DNA from: Penicillus capitatus
Taxonomy: Eukaryota; Chlorophyta
DNA length: 64,000 nucleotides
NCBI GenBank assembly: GCA_965649825.1
Contig: OZ287695.1
Location: 1,860,001 to 1,924,000 of the forward strand
Reading direction: 5' to 3'
Part shown: positions 33,051-43,474 of the stretch, piece by piece
How the letters are laid out: every line of letters begins with the position of its first letter
How positions within the stretch are numbered: the first letter of the stretch is position 1
Made by a program: the position numbers and the translations under genes
Notes under the pieces: generated by a model
What the model was told of the DNA's origin: nothing
Databases searched by the model: none
What the model saw: the letters and a program-made list of their open reading frames with translations, nothing else

Positions 33051-33448
33051 CGCGCAGCGCGGACACGCAGGTGGGTCCAAAATGACATGAAAGAACAGAC
33101 AGGTGAAAAGAAAACAACACAGGAAACAACACTTTGCATGGAGAAAAATAAGCAAAACATGCACAACAGGAGGTAACAGAGTCACACTAGAAGAGGAAAA
33201 GGCGAATTTCAAAACGCAGCACATAAACAGCTACAGTAAGAAAAAAACAACAATTACAGTTGAAGAAGTGCACACAGACAAACAAAGAAGAAAAAAGTCA
33301 AAATGTAAATAAAACACAGAAGAAACAGGTAAGCAACAAACAGAGGGAAAAAAAGACACTGGCACAGAAAGCATGGAAGAACACAAGAGACACCCAGGAG
33401 GGAGGAGAGATACTAAGAAAACTGAAAGAAAAGATGGTCCTGGGTGTC
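33051..33448 (+). repeat. purine-rich hairpin-bounded element, copy 3
   Basis: Left hairpin CGCG-CAG-CGCG (33051-33061) followed by GGACA, then about 330 nt of T-poor sequence. The right hairpin has arms GACACCCAGGA (33389-33399) and TCCTGGGTGTC (33438-33448), with loop ending AGAAAAGATGG. It lies about 290 bp beyond the likely stop codon of locus B on the minus strand, as copies 1 and 2 lie beyond locus A. Confidence 0.65.
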
Positions 33449-33740
33449 TGAGATTCACGCCTACCCCCTTTCGTCGGCAGTCCACACCCGCCTGCCTCAT
33501 GTGCGCGACCAAGAAAGGCGGGCAGGTCGCCAAGGCCCTACCCGGTGGTGCCGCGAGGGGTGGTGCGACGCCGCTGCCTCGGGGTGGGGAAGCGATATTT
33601 CTGCAGCTGATGGATGCAGTGATGTCGGTGCCCTGGATGTCTCGAAGTCATGTTTCTCCATGCAGTTGTCTGCAACATCGGCTTCTTTAAGCGCTTTGTG
33701 AGTCAGTCATCCTAGATCTGCGAGTCAATCAGATACCCCA

Positions 33741-36050
33741 TTAAGAACGTAGACGGGTGATCTCACTCTTGTCAGTGGGTTTGTTCACAGGCTTCTGCGT
33801 CTTTTTCCGCAGATCCATTGTTTTCGGCAGCTTCAGAGCACATGGCGGTTTCTGACTTGGCGCGTGTGGAGGAAGGTCCAGAGAAGATTGCTCCTGACGG
33901 TGCGTGGTTGGCTGTATGCTCAGCCAAGGATCTTCATCCAGCCATATTTGCTGTCGAACGCTTTACCAGCAGACTCTTCTCAATCTCGTCTCTTGAAGCA
34001 CTGAAAGTCAGTTAAGACAGCACTGAGTGTCAATAGATGGACTAACCTGTCAGTTGCATCCCTCAAGTGGAGGTTCTTGCTCCGACGGGAGACCAGAGTA
34101 TTGTCGGTTGCATACTCTCAGTCCAGGACTGGATGTCATTCGAAGTTGCTTTGTTTTGACTGCTATCGCTCTTTCCAGTAGAATCCCTGTCAGAGGGAGA
34201 AGTCCTGCAATTGCAACACAGACTGTGATTCTGTCCGCAGTACGTTGATAGCTGGAGGAGACGCTCAGGCTGGATTGCGACGCGTCCCGCCCTTCCAGTC
34301 GAACGTGCTCCAGCATGCTTCGACAGACATGCATACATCTGCTGCCTGGAGAACATGATCACATGGACACTGTGGCCCACCCCAGGCTCGATCTCATTCC
34401 GGTCTCCACGGGGCTGGAAGAGCGAATGGGTGGCTTGGTTGCCGTATGTTCTCTCGGTTTGTCTTGGTAGCGGTGGTCCAGAGAACGTGACATTCCACGG
34501 ACCGTTCGCGGATCTGGACCAGAGCTTCATCACAATCAGCTCTGATGCTCGATGGGCTCTTGTCTGGATCGAAGTTCTACCTTCTCCTCAAAGGCATCTG
34601 TCTCTCAAGAGGCAAAGGGGTGTCAGTTGACCAAGGAAGTCGTTTTCAAGACTCCAACTGCAGATGGAGGAATGTGATCTCTCCGGCCAGGTCTTCTTAG
34701 ACGCAGTTCTCCTGGCTTTTTTGATGTGGGCTGTCTGGGTCAACAGAAGGGATTCTGAACAGCTGCAGCGTCTCCGGATTGCAGAGAGGCTCTCTCCTTC
34801 GCCTGTCTCTCCATTCTGGAGGAGACGACACAATTTATCCGCAGTGGGATGAGTCCGGTCGGTGTCATTCGAGGACTTCATCGGCTACTTCGGAAGGACG
34901 GCGTCTCCATGCACCTTACTGAATGGATTAGGGCCTTGAGGTTATCCAGTTTCATCCTGGAAGGACTGTGTGTCTCTCCAGAAAGTTAAGGCATTCTTAT
35001 CGGTCATCTTGGTTTCTTGTGGCGATACGCATTGGCTGGCGACCAAATCCCATCGATTTATCGCTCGCCCTGTACTGCAAAATCGCAATGTTGTCTTGTC
35101 GGTTGTGCAATCTCTGCATGGACTTGATCATGACTGTTTGGAAAACCGAGCAGGGATTACCTTTGAGGATCTGGTGACTGGCTCACTGTTCGACGACTCC
35201 GACAGCAAAGGTTGTGTGTGCGCCAGAGCAGGAATCGTGATTGAATGAAGATCTCTTCGCCAATGTCAAGTCGCTGGTCCTTGACACTCTTTCTTCGATG
35301 TGTGTCGCGGATGCTTCTGCCCGATCACACATCTGTAGCTGGCTGAGATGGATTCCATGCTGCTCGTTCGTTGTCATCCAGCACGGCCTGAACTCTGAAC
35401 TCTCGTGACTTCTCCAAGGGATCTTCGCTTCCAGTTCGACTGAGTTTGTGCCAAGCTGTCTCCATCTCGGCCATTCTAGAACCACACAGGTGCTTGGGAT
35501 TTCATCAATCGTCAAAGAGCAACAAACTGTGCATATGTCAAACGGAAGTCCAGGACTGATCTCCGTTGATGCGGTCGTCAGGGTGAACAACCTTGAGCTG
35601 TCCTCTCGATGAGGCATCACCTGGAACGAAATGCTCGGCAGAGAAGAGAGTTTTTGGAACAGCACATGCAAAGCAATGTAAGGCATGGTGTCCATTGAAG
35701 AGCACGTTCCAATGAAGCAATCCTCCAGCAGTGAACTCTCCTCCTGACTTCTCAGTCCGCTCTGGCACTCTGACATGCTCGTGTTCTTCCGGGACTATCT
35801 GGCCGGGCAGTCGAGTCCAGGCCTCGTCCGTCTGCTCGATCCTCCCTCGTGGAAGATGGAAGAGTGTCTCTGTCTCTGTCGAGTTCGTGATGATCCCATG
35901 CTCCATCCTAGGAGGGAAGTCTAGCCACAGCGAAATCAGCAGTAATGCATACTCGAGCATGAGAAAGGAGTCTGCAGGCCGGGCTCCGTCATTTTTATCC
36001 CGGCGATCTTTCCTTGCGTCCGAACAGTGTTTCGACACGATGTCACTCAT
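33741..36050 (-). CDS. locus B: multi-exon membrane protein, unknown
   Basis: Minus-strand exon-like frames run from about 36050. One reads RMEHGIITNSTETETLFHLP and HVRVPERTEKSGGEF (36050..35538); another reads CVVLEWPRWRQLGTNSVELE (35776..35183). A third contains a membrane helix, ITVCVAIAGLLPLTGILLERA, followed by basic residues (34334..34050), and a last polar exon ends NKPTDKSEITRLRS at 33741. The order of ectodomain pieces, single helix and basic tail suggests a type I membrane protein. Locus A carries related sequence in the same order. Junctions are unresolved and no family is recognised, so the span, and whether it is intact, are uncertain. Confidence 0.35.
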
Positions 36051-36078
36051 CCGTCCCTGATCAGGTGAGTGAGATGTG

Positions 36079-37790
36079 TCAGATCATGGATCTGTCACTC
36101 ACTTCACACTCAAGATATTCTACAGTCTCGAACATGTGGAGAAGCTCTACGCATGCAGAGGTGCTCGGTCCCTCCTTGCTCGATAGGGATCCCCGTCTGC
36201 CTTCGGCCTCTTCCTCGGTCGATGTCGTCCAGGACACACTCTCTCGGCAGAGACTGCTTCGTCTCGTCTCTGCATGGACAATGAGAGTGTCCAGTGTGAA
36301 AGAGTGCACAAAATGGACTAACGTGATGCTTGAATCTTCAAGAGGTGATTGCCGCTCTCTGCTACCGAGAGAAAGGAGAGCGACGTGCGATCGACCCAGC
36401 AGTTCCAGTCCAGCACTGCTCCCGGTCGCTGACTGCTTCACTGGGGTGGCATGTCTCTTTCTTGGAATCGGGTACTAATTGATGCACGTGGCGAAGAAGC
36501 CTTCGGTTCGCCAGACAATGTGATTGGGTCCACTGTCTTCCGTGGCTTAGAGGAAGACAATTTGACTGCGTGGTGGCAGTCCGTCTTTCAGTCGACTGGC
36601 CATCAATGTCAACCAAGGGACATCCGTTTTCTGCCTGCCTGCCTGCCTGCGGATCACGATCGCATTGGCATCGTGAGCACAAGTAAGTCTGACCTCGAAC
36701 GGGAATGAGAGTGCAATCAGTCGTGGGTTGTGCATTCACAGCCAACACATGAATTTTGCTGGCTTCTCTCCACAGGTTCAGATCGCCGTGAATTTTCAGA
36801 GACGATCCTTGACTTTGTGGCAGAAAGTCGCCACCGCGATTTGCTCAGCTCTAATGCTCGACGAACCTCTTTTCCGGGAAGAGATTTCATCTTCTTGCCA
36901 CAACCTTCCTTCTTTCATAGCCCTGTGGATCTGCATTTGCAGCGAAAGTTGTTTCATTGACCTTACCTGCTGTATCGAGGATCGTGGTTATTCCGAACAG
37001 ACTTCTCTGGATGTGCTTTCAGGGCTACATCAGATCCTAGACTGGGACATTTTCAAGCCGAAGAAGTGCTTCTTCTTTGGAGGATGCGTGACGACTCTCA
37101 TAAGCGATGCAGCTTGTCGGCAGAGCACCAGGTGTCCATGTCGTTTAAGAGACTGAGCTCAATGCTTCAAATGCAGCTTCCTTGCATCGTGCTGATTCTT
37201 CAGACTGCTGAGACGGTCTGCTCCTAATCCATCTCAATTGCTTTTGCGGCAGATCTGTTTTCATTTTCGTATCCTGGAGAAGCAAAGAACGATCCGAGCT
37301 GTTTCAGAGCAGGGATCTTGACTCCTGTACCTTCATGGTCTAGATATTTTGGTTGACAGAACACCGATGATGTAAAAAGTGCTTCATCTGCAATGCCTTG
37401 AACTCCTTCCTTTGTCACTTGGTACCATCTGTGACCGGTTTGGCATGATCACATGGAGAGAACGGCAATTCTTACCTTCAAGACGCGTTGAATGATTCTA
37501 TGCTCGGATCGCTTTGACAGCAGACTGTGACAGCAGAACAGGGTCCTTGTTGCAAAGATCATGTCTCTTCGATGTTGGCCAGGGTGAGGCTTGACATTCT
37601 CTCGACAGATTGTGCAGTCGATGTGCTGTCTTTGTCACACTGAATGCTCTCAGCCACTGATTCTGCCGCTGCCAATTCGTCGACAACTCAGAAAGAAGTC
37701 CGGATTCCCGCAAGACTCTGAAAGATGAATGGTTCTTGGAATCCAATTGGACTGTTTCATGGCAAACTGCTTTGCTTCTTATGAGCACAC
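36079..37790 (-). CDS. further exon-like frames upstream of locus B, unknown
   Basis: Minus-strand frames at 36441..36079 (ending VELLHMFETVEYLECEVSDR), 37418..37224 (VFCQPKYLDHEGTGVKIPAL) and 37788..37498 (VRQ-poor, Ser/Cys-rich) have ordinary composition and are spaced like exons. They probably belong to the locus B transcript, between the proline-rich gene and the membrane-anchor exon. No domain is recognised and no junctions are fixed. Confidence 0.25.
36638..36652. repeat. CCTG microsatellite
   Basis: A short run of CCTG/TGCC tetranucleotide units inside locus B (TGCCTGCCTGCCTGC). Confidence 0.7.
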
Positions 37791-38017
37791 TGGAACGACA
37801 GAGGAGTTTGGAATTTGAATAGCCAACAAAGAGTGACTCACTCTCTTTATGTCATCCATTCAACGATCCAAGAATCAATTCCTTAGTACAGACTTCCGGA
37901 TGCAACAGTCCACAGGCCTTGTCTTGCAACGGAACATTGAGCAGAGAAAGAATGTTTTGCAACAGCGAGTGCAAGTTGAACACGGCAGTCTCCAGGTAAA
38001 AAACGGCAGATCGGACA

Positions 38018-38245
38018 ATGCATGCAGCCTCCGGGCAGCAAGACTAGGTAAGGACAATGCATGCAGCCTCCGGGCAGCAAGACTAGGTAAGGACAGTGTG
38101 GTCAGCCTCCGGGCAGCAAGACTAGGTAAGGACAGTGTGGTCAGCCTCCGGGAAACAGAACAATCCAGAAAACACGGCAGCCAGCCTCCAGGCAGCAAGA
38201 CAAGGTAAGGACACTCCGGCCAGCCTCCACGCAGCAAAACAGTCA
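38018..38245. repeat. 39-bp tandem repeat, about six copies, degenerating to the right
   Basis: The unit is 39 bp, with GCAGCCTCCGGGCAGCAAGA and ACTAGGTAAGGA parts. The first three to four copies are near identical, in two sub-variants (CAATGCATG or CAGTGTGGT at the variable end). Later copies diverge. Thirteen codons per unit keep both strands open, giving repeated peptides (SLRAARLGK on plus), so long frames here are not evidence of a gene. It lies 3' of proline-rich gene B. Confidence 0.85.
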
Positions 38246-38319
38246 AAAAACACGGCCAATCACAACAAAGCGAGGGTAGACGGCCGAAAAACAACACAAA
38301 AAAGAAAACAGCCCCATGA

Positions 38320-38480
38320 AACTATTTGTTTTTTTTAATTTTTATGTCACGTTTTCTAGAGTGTGACATCATTATTTTTTTAATTTTTTTAATCTTTTTG
38401 TAAAAAATGTCACACATAAAAAAAGTGTGACTTGTGTGAAAAACAAAAAATATTTGTTTTCTTTTTACTTTTTCTGCCTC
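38320..38480. promoter_or_regulatory. AT-rich block with two hairpins, 3' of proline-rich gene B
   Basis: T-homopolymer-rich sequence just beyond the stop of proline-rich gene B (minus strand). It holds two hairpins: GTCAC (38346-38350) with GTGAC (38363-38367), and GTCACAC (38409-38415) with GTGTGAC (38425-38431). The corresponding block after gene A has CTCACA/TGTGAG. Confidence 0.45.
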
Positions 38481-38515
38481 TAAAACAGCTTCGGCAGAGA
38501 AATGGGCGAGGTCAC

Positions 38516-39140
38516 TCATTGTGACCAATTCTGGATGGTAGTCTACAAGAAAAGCAACCATGGATGAGAGTAGGAAAGAGAATTGACTTACGCATTCGCC
38601 TGAGAGGAAAAACAGACGCTCCGGGATGGCAGTACCCAGAGGAATGCACTCGCCAGAGAGGAAGTACGGACGGGGTGGGATACCGGGCGGACGTACAGAA
38701 AAGATAAAGGGCCTTGGGGGAATGGGAGGTGGGCAGGTTAGAGAAAACAGTGAGGTTCGGGCGGGAAAGGGAGGCGGACAAGCGGGGACAGAAAACAGGA
38801 AGGGGCGTGGTTTGATGACAGGTGGAGGGGACGCAGGGATACAGAAAACGTCTTGACGAGGAGGGAAGAGGGGGATGGTTGTTCTGTGGAGCGGGAGGGG
38901 ACATGGTTTGCTGCGGAGGGGTGCAGGGAATCCACTCCATGGAGGCATGCAACTCATGCTGTGGAGGCGGCTGAGACATCGGAGGCTGCGGAGGCGGCTG
39001 AGAAAAGGCCTGAGGCTGTGGAGGCGGCTGTGGTACCTGAGGCTGCGGAGGACACGACTGGTATGACGGAGGAGGAGTGACAGGTGGCTGGGACGGCTGA
39101 GGAGGACAAGGGGGCGGATTGCACGGAGTAGGCTGTTCGT
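38516..39140 (-). CDS. proline-rich repeat protein, paralogue B
   Basis: The last exon (38542..38516) encodes TTIQNWSQ and a stop, joined over a 49-nt GTAAGT...TTGTAG intron to a long exon ending FFLSGEC at 38592. Upstream in the same frame are PPRPF-type repeats (CIPASPPPVIKPRPFLFSVP, CPPPIPPRPFIFSV, GIPPRPYFLSGEC). Further upstream the exon is Pro/Gln-rich (PQPQVPQPPPQPQAFSQPPP), but in a different frame, so an extra intron or a frameshift near 38880-38920 must separate them. An acceptor (GTGTTTGCAG) ends at about 39146. The 5' exons are not fixed; open frames up to 39828 may contain them. The match to paralogue A in repeat, intron position and last exon supports a real gene. Confidence 0.5.
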
Positions 39141-39367
39141 GTGCCTGCAAACACAAACATATCAACAGATAATGATTCTGGCTGGAGGAGATCTTACCTC
39201 TCCGACCCCCGTGTCCATGCCAGGCTGGTCCTGAGCCAGGCGCTCTCTCCTCTCGGAAGAAGAGAGAACCCTGGCTCGCCGTCCCCGGCGAGGCTGCTCG
39301 GTTTGGACCCGCTGAGGTCCAGACCGAACAGGAGGGGCCTGCTGCCGCTGCAGCTCGACGCCCCTCT

Positions 39368-39406
39368 GAGCAGTTGTTTGGGCCTTAAAGGCCCAAACAA
39401 CTGCTC
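39368..39406. repeat. 39-bp near-perfect palindrome
   Basis: Arms of 19 nt, beginning GAGCAGTTGTTTGGGCC and returning as its exact complement, with a single central base. It would form a very stable hairpin in DNA or RNA. It lies upstream of the proline-rich exon of gene B. Confidence 0.95.
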
Positions 39407-40544
39407 ACGCTCGCCCCGCACCATGTTGCGGAAGGCCCTGGGAGGTGTGTTTCCCAGGACCTCCGGGAGCGAAACCTGTGCAAACCTAGGCCACACACAG
39501 AACGTTAATGTTGTGAGTAGCATTGCCGATATCGGCCAGAGAAGACAGTCCAAAAAGCGCAGAAACCCGAAGAACAGAACAGCAGCCGGGTTTTCGGGAT
39601 CACGTTGGGCGGACCCAAGGGTCGCAGGCCGGACGCATGCATTGCATGGAAAGCGTGTCCGTGCGGCTGACGAAAGAGTTCTGCGACGCGTGGCGCGTCG
39701 AGCATGACGGCAGGACTCACGGTCTTCCTGGGTATCCATAGTCGTCCTCCGTGACCATGTGTGAGTCTGCCATCGTCGCTGTAGTCGTCGCCGTTGCCGT
39801 CGAAATGCTCAGAGAAAGCAAACCGCAAGAACTCGGAAACTCGAGTGCGGAAGGACCTCCGACAGGACCTTTATAGGCCGCCTCGGTTGTGCTCCGCGGC
39901 TGGCGAGCGGAGGATCGGAACAGAGACCGTTTGGCGGCGCCTGCATGCGTTGCCGGACAGAAGACTGGCCGCCAGGATGCCAGAAGAGCAGAATGTTGTC
40001 ATCGGGACGCGAGACGCGAGCGGGAGAGCGTTTTCAGAAGCTTTGCAATGTGTTTTACAGGTGAAGCTCTCCACAGTTTGTCGGAATGTTTGCCTCTAGG
40101 TGTAACTCGCATGCGTTTTCCGCAGCCGTTCCCACGCAAATCTGCGAACAGCGAACCGCTCGAGCCAGCTCGGCGTCGCCTGAGCAGAGAGACGAGGCAG
40201 GCGTTCTTCTTGGCGGAAGCGGCAAGGACTCTACGTCGAGGCGGCAGTCTGTTTCGGACGTTTCCGTCGCGAACGCCGTCGAGAGAGGGCTTGTGACGGT
40301 GTAACGCGAATCGGTTCTGGAGTTGTCGGTTGCCCTAACTCCCTCGAACATGACAGGCTGAACAGAACGGCCGACCTTCAGCGACAACCAGACGGAGCCG
40401 TTGTTGCAGTTCGCGTTCGCGCGCGGCGTCGAGTGTGTCGGAAGTCGCTGTTCGCTCCGGCCAATGAAGTCGGTCGGTTTTTTTGCATCGGCTGCGCGAC
40501 CTTTTCTGTCTGCTAAGCCATCGACGACTCGCATTCGCCCAAAA

Positions 40545-41410
40545 CTGTAGAGAAGGGGCGGAGTTTGTGGAACAGAGTGCCGAGGAATTCGGATCTCGCC
40601 GTGATGGTTCTACGAGAGAAGTACGTCGGATGCCCGCCGTATGACAGACGGCGTTGACGATCACGATCAAGTAAAGATCGCAGCTAAGGGCGGCCGGACG
40701 TCTTTCTCCGGCCGATAGGATGCGTGCGGCGACGGCGAAGAGGACAAACGGAGTCTGCTGTCGTCGGCAGTCGACGTTGCAGTTCTCGGACCGGCAGCCA
40801 TCGTGAGAGGACGCTGCACAAGAAGGCGTATTCAACGAATGCTTTCTTCTGTACATTCTCTGCCCTTTTGCGAGGAAGAGACTGCCTGGGAGAACTCGAC
40901 GTACGCCCAGGTCTACCCGCATCGAAGTTTGCTGCTGCCAACGACTACACCGTCGACGAGGGGGCACTGGTTTTGGATTGCTTTTCGTTGCTGCGGCTGT
41001 TTTTGACAACACCGCTCACTCACGGAAGATTCCTCAGCATCTCACACGTACTGTCCGCTTCCGGACGCTATCATCTTGACAGGTGAGGATGCTTTCTCGT
41101 GTTATTAATGCTTGGCATCATGCAGTGTGCTTTCTCTGTGAGCACTAGGACTATACCCTGGATTCGATGCAGTTCGAGAGAGAGAGAGAGAGGTCTTTTT
41201 TGTTCAACGCCCTTCGATGAAGAACGAACTATATGTACATCTTGCTTTCACACGGAACAACACCTCGCCGCACAAGGTACACACATACGTCGACAAGAAC
41301 GTGCAGCACTGCTAAAAATGATGCGGGTTATGCAGAAGCAACCAGATTCCGTGGATCATTCTCACTCAGAAACGCATTCTCATCATTTCGAGCCTCTACG
41401 TCCAGTGTTC
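40545..41410 (+). pseudogene. decayed partial copy of RFC1 (C-terminal region)
   Basis: Matches RFC1 from about 13190 to 13970, with many substitutions and small indels. Examples are SLLSSAVDIAVLGPAAI against a frame-broken equivalent at 40755-40800, and DYTVDEGALVLDCFSLLRLFLTTPL at 40945-41020 against DYSVDEEALILDCFPLLRLLLTTPL. It retains the equivalent of RFC1 intron 5 (after YHLD, GTGAGGATG...), so it arose from genomic DNA rather than from mRNA. Stops interrupt it, for example GAGCACTAGGAC at 41140 where RFC1 has GAGCACTATGAC. A GA microsatellite (41183-41199) lies inside it. No BRCT or AAA+ part was found. Confidence 0.85.
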
Positions 41411-41435
41411 GAAACTATGTGCTTTTCAAACTTGT

Positions 41436-41773
41436 GTTCAGTAAGCGACGAGCCTCTGGGTACCATGTACAGATCTACCGTACGGAAGGCAATCGATTGG
41501 TATCAACAATGCGGATCGGAGGACAGACTCACTAAGAAAGCCAGACTGCACGCGGGAAAGGAAGCTGAAGACAAGGAAATGATGCCATGGAAGGACCGCG
41601 TCTCCGCAATTGAGAGCGGATTCGATGCGTTGCGACATCACATCCAGGCAGCAGCATCGCAGAAGGACATCCAGGTCCATGAGAAACAAGCACTTGGAGA
41701 AAAGCTGGCCATTTCCATTTCATCTCTGGCGACAATGCAACAAGAGTTTATTAAGAAAAAGGAGAGTCGTTAA
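41436..41773 (+). CDS. coiled-coil fragment, unknown
   Basis: This open frame follows the RFC1 relic and ends at 41773. It carries charged helical sequence (RLTKKARLHAGKEAEDKEMM, then WKDRVSAIESGFDALRHHIQ and SISSLATMQQEFIKKKESR). The composition is coding-like and suggests coiled coil. No start codon of its own is evident, because the frame continues back into the relic, so it may be the last exon of a truncated or chimeric gene. Confidence 0.3.
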
Positions 41774-43470
41774 ACGCTGATGAAGATTCGAGAAGTGATC
41801 TTTTGCTCTGTCTGTCTCGCGCTGGACTTTAATTGGCTGTTTGTTGGTGTGACATTTTTTGACATTTACTAGAGATTGATGAGCTGCGTTCTGCATGTTT
41901 GATGGTTCGGTTGGAAAGCTCGATTTCCGAAACAGTTTTGCTTTGATCTGTCAAAGCAAAGATGTTCGGTGCAGCGGTAAGGGATTCCGTTTTAAGTCAG
42001 ACTCTCCAAGTGGGTAATCTTCGTGGCCGGTATGTGAGATCTCGTCCTAAACTCGAACATCAAAGGTGCACTGCTTTTTTCTCTGACTAGCTCTATCGAA
42101 GGTACAGCATGGAGACAGTTTGATGTTAATCGATCTCATTCCGATGCGGTGCGGGAACAAAACACGTGACATAGACGAAGAAATGTATGTGACTCACATC
42201 AACACAGTAACTGGCGGTTTTGTGATTGAAGCATTGTGTATGCCAAATAAGTACACCGAAAGGACAATCATTTGCCTTTCAAACACTGTGCACAAGGGAA
42301 GATAAACAAGGAAGAATGAGTTCTCCAAAAGCAATCGGACAGAGAAAGCGAGCTTGTAAACGAAAGACTGCGAGTGACAGTAACAACTGAACGATCGTCA
42401 CGCGATAAAAGAAGCGAATGAAGGTGGAGAGCCCGCCAGATATGTTCTGTTGCAGTAGTAGCTCGATGATCTGGCGATCTCGTCTAATCATACGGCGAAC
42501 TCCCTTCCGACGAGAATCGCAGCTGCGTTGCACATCAGTTTGCTTTTAAAGTGAAGTCAGAGATAACAATAGCGATATTGAATAGTTCGAGTTCTTGCAT
42601 GGCTTATTACCACGTTCCATCAGGTTCATGTTTGACGGCTGCATTGTCTTATGCACTGCAGAAGGACGACAGTCGAGATGCCAGTGCGCGACAAGGATCG
42701 CCTCCCCAGCCCGCGACGGGGCGCAGGGCGCAAGTTTGTATTGCTATCTGTTCGCGACAAAAAGAGTGCTTTGCGGTTTTGCAAACTGACGAGATTCACC
42801 GAGTCTCACTCCACTGACTGAATTGTGCGTTTTGCCGTGCTAAGGTCGTTCGCCTGAGATCAGCGACAGAAGAACATAACTCAATTACAACGCAAAAGAT
42901 GCATCCTCTCAAGATCTCCTGCCGCTCGTCATCGTGATGCGGCGATGAAACAGTCATACTAAATCTAATGAGCTTTCGTAATACCGCCAGTGACCTATCT
43001 GCTTATCATTGTGGTACACTAAGTTCACTCTACTGAAGAATGCGATTTCAATCGTGACTGCATTGCCCTTGTAAGTGAACAACAGACGGTCACGTTTTAT
43101 TCGGACAGATTGTGAAACCGCGATTCCGGCCGGCTAAGTGATACGATGAACATCATACCTCACTTCAATTGTCACATCTCTCATCTGCCAAAACGCTTCA
43201 ACGTAGCTTTGTTCATTCTTCCTTTTTCTATCGTTTCGCTTCCTCCTGTCTCGAATCGCAGCTGCGTTGCACAACGGTTTGCTTTTAAAGTAAGGTCAGA
43301 AATGACAGCAGCGATCGTGAATAATTCGAGTTCTTCCATGGCTTATTACCACGTTCCATCAAGATCATGTTTGATGATGCTTAGGTCAAGCTAGGTTTAT
43401 TATCTCAGCTTCACTGCCCGAGTAATAAGGAAAACAACAAGCAAAGGCCCGATTGAGCCTTAGTCTAGGA
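41774..43470. other. about 1.7 kb without a recognised gene; carries duplicated segments
   Basis: Contains two related segments, 42521-42640 and 43254-43375. They share GAATCGCAGCTGCGTTGCAC, TTTGCTTTTAAAGT and ATGGCTTATTACCACGTTCC. The first is followed by dispersed repeat R1 (42624-42703). Short plus-strand frames (42120-42305, 42551-42817) have no recognisable content. Confidence 0.5.
42624..42703. repeat. dispersed repeat R1, copy at 42.6 kb
   Basis: Nearly identical to 30894-30975 over about 80 bp. Confidence 0.75.
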
Positions 43471-43474
43471 CGTG

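Noticed and set aside
37849-38208. Plus-strand frame with repeated SLRAARLGKD peptide
   Set aside because: Produced by the 39-bp tandem repeat, whose length in codons keeps frames open; no gene context.
38512-39165. 217-residue Pro/Gln/Ser-rich frame as the complete proline-rich gene B
   Set aside because: Only its upstream half looks coding; the PPRPF repeats and the conserved splice to the last exon are in another frame, so the frame as a whole is not the protein.
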